The notes beneath the pieces are model-generated. The model made no database searches. It had not been told where the DNA came from and was given only the letters and a program-made list of their open reading frames with translations. From Lysobacter sp. MMG2 (GTDB lineage Bacteria; Pseudomonadota; Gammaproteobacteria; Xanthomonadales; Xanthomonadaceae), in contig NZ_JAERQY020000002.1 of assembly GCF_016735495.2 (NCBI RefSeq), positions 310,001 to 374,000 of the forward strand: a stretch of DNA of 64,000 nt. Reading direction: 5' to 3'. Shown here piece after piece: positions 57,908-64,000 of the stretch (positions are counted from its first letter, which is position 1; every line of letters begins with the position of its first letter). The translations under genes and the position numbers were made by a program.

Positions 57908-59263
57908 TCAGCGACGGCGACCGCCGCCGCGCGATGGCGGTCGTGCGGGACGCGAAACGGGACGACTGCCGCCGCCGCGCGAACTCGAAGGACGCTGCGA
58001 TGCGGAATAGCTGCCGTGCCCGCGATTGGACGTGGCGCGCGACTGGCCCGGATCGCGCGCGCCCGCGAAGGCGTTGTTGCCCTGATGTGCGCCGGCGTTG
58101 CGTTCACGGGCGCCCTGCCTGGCCTGGTTGTTGGACACCGACGGCGATCCTGCGCGCGTGTCGCGCGTTCCGGCCTGCTGTCGCGATCCTGGCTGGCGCT
58201 CGAACTCGCGCGAAGCCTGTCCCGCGCGTTCGCGTGCTTCGCGATTGCTCGCCGCGGGCGCCTCGAAGCCGCGCTGCTCCAGCGATTGCCGCGCGCGATC
58301 GCGATCCGCGGTACGCGCCTGGTCGCGACCACGGTAGCCATCGCGCTGGCCTGCGCCGTCGAGCTGGCGGCCGAACTGCTCGCGACTGGCGCGATCGCGA
58401 TACGGCACGCCATCGCGATTGGCGGCGTCATGGCGCCATGTGTTCTCGTTGCGATTGATCTGGCGATTGGAGTTGATGTTGTTGTAGCGGTCCACGTCGA
58501 TGTCGATATCGCTGTGGCCCCAGTCGAGGTCGCCCCACAGCGCGCCGCCGATGGCCACGCCCACGCCGAAGCTGAAGAGCGCCGCGCCGGGGTAGTAGTA
58601 CGCCGGCGGCGGGTAGTAGTACGGCGGATACGACGGATACGCCCAGCTCCCGTAGACCACGCTGGGGTTGTAGCTGGGGACGTAGACGACCTCCGGGTTC
58701 GCCGGTTCGATGACGATGGTCTGCTGCGCCGCGCCCGTCGTTCCCGATGGCGCGGGCTGCGTTGTGACCTTCTGCTGCTCGGTCGACTTGAGGTTGCCTG
58801 CCGCTTCGGCCTGCCTGCGCAGTCGCTGCACGGATTCCATCACCGCATCGGGTTGCGCAAGGAACGCGTCGCCCATTCGCTGCACCCACGACGGATCCTG
58901 CCCCAGCACGGCAAGCAGCTGCGGGAACGCGACGAGCGATTGCACGCTCGGATCCCAGGGCTGGTTCGCAACCTGCTTCACCGCCTCCTCGCCCTTGGCA
59001 TCCTTGTGCGCCTTCGACCATGCCACCGCATCGGCGACATCGCCCGGATAGGTCGACGCCATCAACACCTGCGCGAGCAGCGAGTCCGGATACAGCGCCA
59101 CCGGCGCCATCATCTGGTCGAGTTCTTCACGGCTGAACGCCTGGGCGCCCGCGTCGCTTGCGGACGCCGGCGGCGACGTGCCCTGCGCGTTGGCCTGGCC
59201 CGTCGCGATGGCGCTGCCGGTCAGCAGCGCCATCGCCAGCAGCGCGGATGCGCGGATACGCAT
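57908..59263 (-). CDS. DUF3300 family exported protein
   Basis: A 451-residue exported protein (signal ending TGQANAQ). The N-terminal domain (DQMMAPVALYPDSLLAQVLM, STYPGDVADAVAW) is DUF3300, then a Tyr/Pro-rich YPPYYYPPPAYYYPG segment (about 215-235), an Asp/Asn region and a long Arg/Gly/Gln-rich disordered tail ending in GGGRRR. The tail could bind nucleic acid or cell-wall polymers. It is the first gene of the DUF3300-DUF2950 pair. Confidence 0.85.
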   Translation of the reverse strand: MRIRASALLAMALLTGSAIATGQANAQGTSPPASASDAGAQAFSREELDQMMAPVALYPDSLLAQVLMASTYPGDVADAVAWSKAHKDAKGEEAVKQVANQPWDPSVQSLVAFPQLLAVLGQDPSWVQRMGDAFLAQPDAVMESVQRLRRQAEAAGNLKSTEQQKVTTQPAPSGTTGAAQQTIVIEPANPEVVYVPSYNPSVVYGSWAYPSYPPYYYPPPAYYYPGAALFSFGVGVAIGGALWGDLDWGHSDIDIDVDRYNNINSNRQINRNENTWRHDAANRDGVPYRDRASREQFGRQLDGAGQRDGYRGRDQARTADRDRARQSLEQRGFEAPAASNREARERAGQASREFERQPGSRQQAGTRDTRAGSPSVSNNQARQGARERNAGAHQGNNAFAGARDPGQSRATSNRGHGSYSASQRPSSSRGGGSRPVSRPARPPSRGGGRRR

Positions 59264-59290
59264 GCGGCTTCTCCCGTCGTGCCGGCCGGA

Positions 59291-60055
59291 TTACTTGGCG
59301 CCGGCCTGCACGCCCTTGTCGACGACCAGCTTCACGACCACCTTTCTCGCGCTGGCATTGCTACCGGCACCGGCGTCGCTCGCCACGCCCATGCCATCGC
59401 CGGCGCGCACGCGTCCGGGCGCCAACCCTGCGTTCTGCTGGAGATAGTTGGACACCGCATCGGCGCGCCGCGAGCTCAGTCGCTGATTCGCCGCGGCATT
59501 GCCGGTGGAATCGGTGAAGCCCTGCAAGACGACCTGGTAGTTCTTCGTGTCCTTCGCCTTCGCGGCGAGGGCATCGAGGTCGGACTTGCCCTTGGAGGAA
59601 ATGGACGCGCTGCCGGAGTCGAACAGCACTTCCACCGTGTCCAGTGCCTCATAGGTTCCGAAATCGTCCATGCGCGCCGTCGTCGGCGCAAGGCCGGCCT
59701 GGACCTGCTGCGCGGTGCGCATGTCTTCGGACTTGAACGAAATCTCGGTCGCGTTGAATCCGCTGCCTGCGGCCACGACGTCGGCGGTGATCGGAAGCCC
59801 GGGGATCAGCGCGCTCTGCTCGGCCTTCTCGTGAATGACACCGGTCAGGCCCTTGGTCCGCTTGTAGCGCGTGTCCGGCGCGACGGTGATCGTCTGCTCG
59901 ACGTTGTTCTGGTCCTTGACGGTGATCGTGCTGCCCTGCACAGCGGTAATGAGGCCCTTGATCTTGCTCTTGTCACCATCGGCCGCGAACGCCGTCGACA
60001 GACTCGACAAGACCAATACGCTGACAAGCGCGAAATGCTTCGGCGATGCGTTCAT
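59291..60055 (-). CDS. OmpA-family peptidoglycan-binding protein
   Basis: A 254-residue exported protein (signal ending STAFAAD). The first 100 residues look like an OB-fold/DUF5666-type domain (IKGLITAVQGSTITVKDQ). The C-terminal part is an OmpA domain: VEVLFDSGSASISSKGKSDL, LQGFTDSTGNAAANQRLS and RRADAVSNYL, which binds peptidoglycan. It is 27 bases upstream of the DUF3300 gene and likely heads that operon. The start at 60055 gives a proper signal peptide; the longer frame does not. Confidence 0.85.
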   Translation of the reverse strand: MNASPKHFALVSVLVLSSLSTAFAADGDKSKIKGLITAVQGSTITVKDQNNVEQTITVAPDTRYKRTKGLTGVIHEKAEQSALIPGLPITADVVAAGSGFNATEISFKSEDMRTAQQVQAGLAPTTARMDDFGTYEALDTVEVLFDSGSASISSKGKSDLDALAAKAKDTKNYQVVLQGFTDSTGNAAANQRLSSRRADAVSNYLQQNAGLAPGRVRAGDGMGVASDAGAGSNASARKVVVKLVVDKGVQAGAK

Positions 60056-60326
60056 GGCGATGATCTCGATATGGATGGGCCACTGGATCGCGGACCGTGG
60101 CGTGCGGACCTGCGTGTGCGCGGCCATGCGTGCATGCATCGCACGGGGATCCGTCCGGATTGGCGGGTCGAATCTAGGCCCGCGGATTTCCGCCCGCCAT
60201 TGGCCCTTGGCCCAATCCCGGTTTCGCGCCGCGGAACGCTTCACTTCGCCAAGATCCGTGCCGTACACAGACCGTTGATCGCCATACGAGCGCCGTGACG
60301 ATGGACGGCGACACGCGCGATCGAGA

Positions 60327-61823
60327 TCACGGCCGTCGCCTGGCACTGCTCACCGGAAGGTCGAAATGAAACCCCACGCCGCGTGCCGGCGCATTGTTCT
60401 GCGCCCATAGCCGGCCCAGATGCGAGGCGGCAATCGTGCGGCAGATGGCCAGGCCCAGGCCGAGGCCGTTCAGTTTGGTGGTCTGGAACGGCTCGAAGAT
60501 GCGTTCCAGATCCGCCTCCGGTATTCCCGGGCCTTCATCCGACACCGTTACCCTCACCCATCCGTCGGTGACTTGCGAACGGATCGTCATGCGCCTTGAT
60601 TCGGCGGCGAGCAGGGCGTCGCACGCGTTGAAGATCAGGTTCAGCACCACCTGCTCGATCTGCACGCGATCCGCGGTCACCGGCGGCAGCGCCACGGCCA
60701 GGTCCGTGATCACGGTGATGCCGCGACTTCGCAGGTCGTGGTCCATCAGGCGCAGGCTCTCGCGAAGCACATCGTTCACATCGATGTCCGCCCGGCTCTC
60801 CGGTTCCTTGCGCAGCAGCGAGCGCAGGCGTCGGATGATTTCTCCGGCACGGCGGTCATCGGCCACGATGTCGCCGAGCACTTCGCGGACTTCGGTCAGG
60901 CCCTCGGGATTGCGTTGCAGCATGCGTTGCGCGGCCTGCGCATTGCTGAGGATGGCGGCCAGCGGCTGGTTGAGTTCGTGCGCGAGCGAGCCGGACAATT
61001 CGCCCAGCATCGTCACGCGGGACAGATGAGCGACCTCCTCGCGACGCTGCGCGAGTTCGGCGATGCTCTTCAGGCGGACCAGTTCGCTGTTGCGCAACTC
61101 GACGGCCAGACGGTTCGACTCGAACAGGTTCGTCGTGAGCTGATAGCTCATCGCGACGATCACGAACAGGAAGCTGGCGCTGCCGATGAAGGGCGTCTTG
61201 ATGGCGTTGAGCGTCATCAGGATCGCCGCCGTCATCATCAGACCGATGAAGAGCAGCCAGCCACCGCAGATGATGATGGCGTGGCGTCGCTCCGCGGCGC
61301 TGCCGGAACGCAGCGCCGAGGTAAGGACCAGGAATACATAGAGGGCCAGCAGGAGATTGCCGGCCTGCGCGACCAGTACCCAGGGGTTGGGCGATCCGAT
61401 CGGGTATGAGACGACCACGCCACCCGCCCATTCGACCCGCCCCACCGCGGCGATCGACGCGAAGTTCAGGTTCGCGCCGGTCGTGAAGTTCAACGCCAGC
61501 GCGGCCATGCGCAGCGCAACCGCCGCGATCGCCAAGGCAAGGTACTTCGGCCCGAACGACAGGTGGACGAAGGTCACCAGCGACACGACCAACGCCGCGA
61601 TCGGCACGTGCATCCATCGCAGCAGGCCCGCCAGTTCCGACGGAGTCCGCGCGTGGATGGCCTGCAGCTCCAGCAGGCAGAGGATGGCCAGCGAGATGGC
61701 GGCCACCGCGAATGCCAGGTGCTGCGGCATCGAACGCTGGCGCGCCCAGATCAGTGCATGGATCAGACCCAACGTCAGGCTGGCCGATGCCAGCATGGGC
61801 CAGACGACCTGCACCCATGACAT
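60327..61823 (-). CDS. Membrane sensor histidine kinase
   Basis: A 498-residue kinase. About seven hydrophobic helices fill residues 1-235, without a large periplasmic domain. The HisKA helix has GSLAHELNQPLAAILSN (phospho-accepting His), followed by the ATPase boxes LNLIFNACDAL, DEGPGIPEADL, IFEPFQTTK and GLGLGLAICRTI. The HELNQPL type is that of DctB/FixL-like kinases. No response regulator is adjacent in this window. A perfect palindrome lies about 95 bases upstream of the start. Confidence 0.92.
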   Translation of the reverse strand: MSWVQVVWPMLASASLTLGLIHALIWARQRSMPQHLAFAVAAISLAILCLLELQAIHARTPSELAGLLRWMHVPIAALVVSLVTFVHLSFGPKYLALAIAAVALRMAALALNFTTGANLNFASIAAVGRVEWAGGVVVSYPIGSPNPWVLVAQAGNLLLALYVFLVLTSALRSGSAAERRHAIIICGGWLLFIGLMMTAAILMTLNAIKTPFIGSASFLFVIVAMSYQLTTNLFESNRLAVELRNSELVRLKSIAELAQRREEVAHLSRVTMLGELSGSLAHELNQPLAAILSNAQAAQRMLQRNPEGLTEVREVLGDIVADDRRAGEIIRRLRSLLRKEPESRADIDVNDVLRESLRLMDHDLRSRGITVITDLAVALPPVTADRVQIEQVVLNLIFNACDALLAAESRRMTIRSQVTDGWVRVTVSDEGPGIPEADLERIFEPFQTTKLNGLGLGLAICRTIAASHLGRLWAQNNAPARGVGFHFDLPVSSARRRP

Positions 61824-61917
61824 GACCGGCCTGCCCCCGTATGCGCCGAACCCTAGGCAGACAACGGGGCCTCATCTGCACGTCGGCCAACGACAGCGCG
61901 CGCTCCGAAGAGCCAAC

Positions 61918-61933
61918 GTAGGAAATTTCCTAC
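61918..61933. promoter_or_regulatory. Perfect 16-bp palindrome upstream of the histidine kinase gene
   Basis: GTAGGAAATTTCCTAC is a perfect palindrome in an otherwise GC-rich 312-base gap (61824-62135). Position and symmetry suggest an operator for a dimeric regulator, perhaps of the LuxR/FixJ response-regulator type. The rest of the gap shows nothing that I recognise. Confidence 0.55.
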
Positions 61934-62135
61934 CCCAGCAAGCGCGATTACCCGATGGAAGACCCATCCCGAAAAGGCAGATCCTGAGCACCGCCCCGGC
62001 AGCCCGGCCATGCGCAAGCAAGGATGCTGCTCAGCAATGGATAAGGCCGTCACCGTGAGCAGGTGAGCCAGCTGGGCCGGGGCGCTTTTTCTTCTGGGTC
62101 AGGCGTTCACGGGCATTTCCGGGAGGGTTCCAACG

Positions 62136-62318
62136 GTGGCAACGACTCACGCCGACGCCTCCCCGCGAACCCCCTACGCATCGCCGGCCGGCAGCCGTCC
62201 AGTCGACTTCCGCCGCAAGCGTGCGCGCCGCGCCGCGTTGCGGCATCTGTTCGTCTGGAGCGCCGTGGCAGCGCTGGCGCTGATCGCACAGGTCGTGGCG
62301 CCAGCCGCGGCAACCTGA
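62136..62318 (+). CDS. Small single-pass membrane protein (60 aa)
   Basis: A GTG-initiated frame after GGGAGGGTTCC. The product has a basic, Ala/Pro-rich N-terminus (DFRRKRARRAALRHL) and one helix (FVWSAVAALALIAQVVA). No family is recognised. The ribosome-binding site and membrane segment give modest support. Confidence 0.45.
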   Translation: MATTHADASPRTPYASPAGSRPVDFRRKRARRAALRHLFVWSAVAALALIAQVVAPAAAT

Positions 62319-62425
62319 CCCGCCCGCGCGGCATTTCCCTACATCCCCTAGCGGCCACCGGAGTTAGCTGCTGGGCGCACCGTGCGCCGTAGTATGCTCG
62401 CCGTCCCATCAGACGGAGCGGCGGC

Positions 62426-62911
62426 ATGAAGGCGATGCACTGGACACGTTGGACGGCCCTGGCGCTGGTCGCGCTGCTGATGGCGGGGTGTTCCAGCGGG
62501 CCGGTGCGACGGGTGTCGGAGCCTTCCGCCCGCATCCAGCAACTTACCGTCCGCGCCGATGGCAGCTGGTCGGCTGAACTGCGCATCGAGAACTTCAGCA
62601 GCATCCCGATGCGGTTCGAAACCGTCGACCTGGCGGTCAAGATCGCCGATGACGAAGCCGGCCGGCTGCGCGCGCAGCCCAACCTGACCATCGGCCCGGA
62701 ATCGGCCGATGTCATCACCGTGACCGTCATGCCCGACGCCGCCGGCAAGCTCGCCGCCGCCGATGCGCTGGCGTCGGGTCGCAGCCTCGCCTACTCCCTC
62801 AACGGCCGCATCGACGCCACGCCCGACGAGGGCAAGCTGCGCAGCTTCGACATCGACCGCAACAACAACATGCTCAGCCCCGCGCCCGGCCTGCCCGGCG
62901 TGCTGCGCTGA
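62426..62911 (+). CDS. Lipoprotein, LEA14/WHy-like
   Basis: A 161-residue lipoprotein (signal ending LLMAGC). The mature part (QLTVRADGSWSAELRIENFSS followed by IPMRFETVDLAVKI, later LAYSLNGRIDATPDEG) resembles the beta-sandwich of LEA14/WHy-type lipoproteins. Function unknown. It is 49 bases upstream of the acyl-CoA dehydrogenase gene on the same strand, possibly co-transcribed. Confidence 0.72.
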   Translation: MKAMHWTRWTALALVALLMAGCSSGPVRRVSEPSARIQQLTVRADGSWSAELRIENFSSIPMRFETVDLAVKIADDEAGRLRAQPNLTIGPESADVITVTVMPDAAGKLAAADALASGRSLAYSLNGRIDATPDEGKLRSFDIDRNNNMLSPAPGLPGVLR

Positions 62912-62960
62912 CCCACCTCTTCATTCACGACCGCGCAACGCGCGTCTGCCCGGACTTTCC

Positions 62961-64000
62961 ATGAGCAGCTACAAGGCACCTCTCGACGACATCCGTTTCG
63001 CCCTCTTCGACGTCCTGGGCGCCGAAGGGCAGTTCCAGCGCCTGGGTTTCACCGATGCCACGCGCGACGTGCTCGATGCCGTGCTCGACGAGGCCGGGCG
63101 CTTCACCGAGACCGTGCTCGCGCCGCTCAATCCGGTGGGTGATCGCGAGGGCTGCACGCTCGACCAGGCGACGGGGCGCGTGACCACGCCGGCGGGTTTC
63201 AAGCAGGCCTATGCGCAGTTCGTCGAGGGTGGCTGGGCGGGGCTGACCTCGCCGGCCGAGTTCGGCGGACAGGGCTTGCCGCAGCTCGTCGGCGTGCCGC
63301 TGAAGGAAATGATCGACGCCGCGAACCTGGCGTGGGGCAACTTCCCACTGCTTTCGCACGGCGCCGTCGAAGCGCTGCTGCATCACGGCGAGGCCTGGCA
63401 GCAGGAGGTGTTCCTCAAGCCGCTCGTCGACGGCCGCTGGACCGGCACGATGTGCCTGACCGAGCCGCACTGCGGCAGCGACCTGGGCCTGCTCAAGACG
63501 CGCGCCGAGCCCAACGGCGACGGCAGCTATTCGGTCACGGGCACCAAGATCTTCATCACCGCCGGCGAGCACGACTTCACCGACAACATCGTGCACCTGG
63601 TGCTGGCGCGACTGCCCGACGCACCGGCCGGCAGCCGAGGCATCTCGCTGTTCCTGGTGCCGCGCGAACGCGTCGGCCGTGACGGCGCCACCGGCGCGCG
63701 CAACGAGGTGCGCTGCGGCAGCCTGGAACACAAGATGGGCATCCACGGCTCGGCGACCTGCGTGATGAACTTCGACGGCGCGCAGGGCTGGCTGGTGGGC
63801 GAGCCGCACAAGGGCCTGATGGCGATGTTCACCATGATGAACTCCGCGCGCCTGGGCGTCGGCCTGCAGGGACTGGGACTGTCCGAGCGTGCGTTGCAGA
63901 ATGCGCTTCGCTATTCGCGCGAGCGCCTGCAGATGCGCGCGCTGTCGGGCGCCAAGCGGCCCGACAAGCCGGCCGATCCGATCATCGTGCACCCCGACGT
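62961..64000 (+). CDS. Acyl-CoA dehydrogenase (5' part, cut by window end)
   Basis: The first 346 residues of an FAD-dependent acyl-CoA dehydrogenase. Visible are MSSYKAPLDDIRFALFDVL, a conserved N-terminus of the long (about 590-residue) DmdC-like branch, GLTSPAEFGGQGLP, TGTMCLTEPHCGSDLG and SYSVTGTKIFITAGEHDF (FAD/substrate region), and GLGLSERALQNALRYSRER. It acts in fatty-acid or methylthio-propionyl-CoA oxidation; the exact substrate is open. The C-terminal part lies beyond the window. Confidence 0.92.
   Translation, partial: MSSYKAPLDDIRFALFDVLGAEGQFQRLGFTDATRDVLDAVLDEAGRFTETVLAPLNPVGDREGCTLDQATGRVTTPAGFKQAYAQFVEGGWAGLTSPAEFGGQGLPQLVGVPLKEMIDAANLAWGNFPLLSHGAVEALLHHGEAWQQEVFLKPLVDGRWTGTMCLTEPHCGSDLGLLKTRAEPNGDGSYSVTGTKIFITAGEHDFTDNIVHLVLARLPDAPAGSRGISLFLVPRERVGRDGATGARNEVRCGSLEHKMGIHGSATCVMNFDGAQGWLVGEPHKGLMAMFTMMNSARLGVGLQGLGLSERALQNALRYSRERLQMRALSGAKRPDKPADPIIVHPD

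Overview
The window looks like a high-GC gammaproteobacterial chromosome of the Xanthomonadaceae/Lysobacteraceae type (Lysobacter-like). The basis is the gene content and order (queA-tgt-yajC-secD-secF, ftsY, mutY-yggX, coaD/rsmD), strong G/C third-position bias, and REP-type hairpins of the GTCATCCC...GGGATGAC kind between core genes. The assignment is an inference from gene families; there is no rRNA here.

Bases 1-34,500 are core chromosome. They hold a PhnD-like sensor protein with a GGDEF-EAL protein, trmJ, suhB, a large chemoreceptor, the queA-tgt-yajC-secD-secF block, an Lrp regulator divergent from a class III aminotransferase, a phytase-like lipoprotein divergent from a TonB receptor, upp, a metallo-hydrolase/TMEM43 pair, a ferredoxin/gamma-glutamyltransferase pair, coaD, rsmD, ftsY, an AsmA-like protein, mutY, yggX and tRNA-Phe.

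Bases 34,438-53,113 are a genomic island in tRNA-Phe. The 3' part of the tRNA is repeated as a perfect 51-bp direct repeat at the far end. Two pairs of 11-bp-spaced CAGTCCCT motifs lie just inside the ends, and a tyrosine integrase sits beside the right copy. The right third (47.1-52.9 kb) is a compact P4-like replication module: integrase, AlpA-type regulator, CHC2 zinc-finger protein, Toprim/AAA helicase and small accessory genes joined by stop/start overlaps. No structural, packaging or transfer genes are visible.

The left two thirds of the island (35.6-47.1 kb) are the most unusual part. About ten mostly single-gene units, nearly all on the minus strand, are separated by a repeat made of two hairpins with the same 8-bp stem (TGTCCGCT/AGCGGACA) and different loops. 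Two sites in this array have the fold of integron attC sites, including the extra unpaired A, and a third keeps an attC-like right end. No integron integrase is visible. I read this as an integrase-less cassette array carried in a tRNA island, with the paired hairpins as cassette boundaries. Cargo includes small unknown soluble and secreted proteins and a three-gene sulfatase/outer-membrane-protein/membrane-protein unit.

Bases 53,114-64,000 return to chromosome: a short disturbed stretch between two near-identical terminators (with a HEPN-like fragment), a glycine-zipper protein, a secreted epoxide-hydrolase-like enzyme, a DUF2950/DUF3300/OmpA group, a membrane histidine kinase with a perfect 16-bp palindrome upstream, a lipoprotein, and the start of an acyl-CoA dehydrogenase cut by the window edge.
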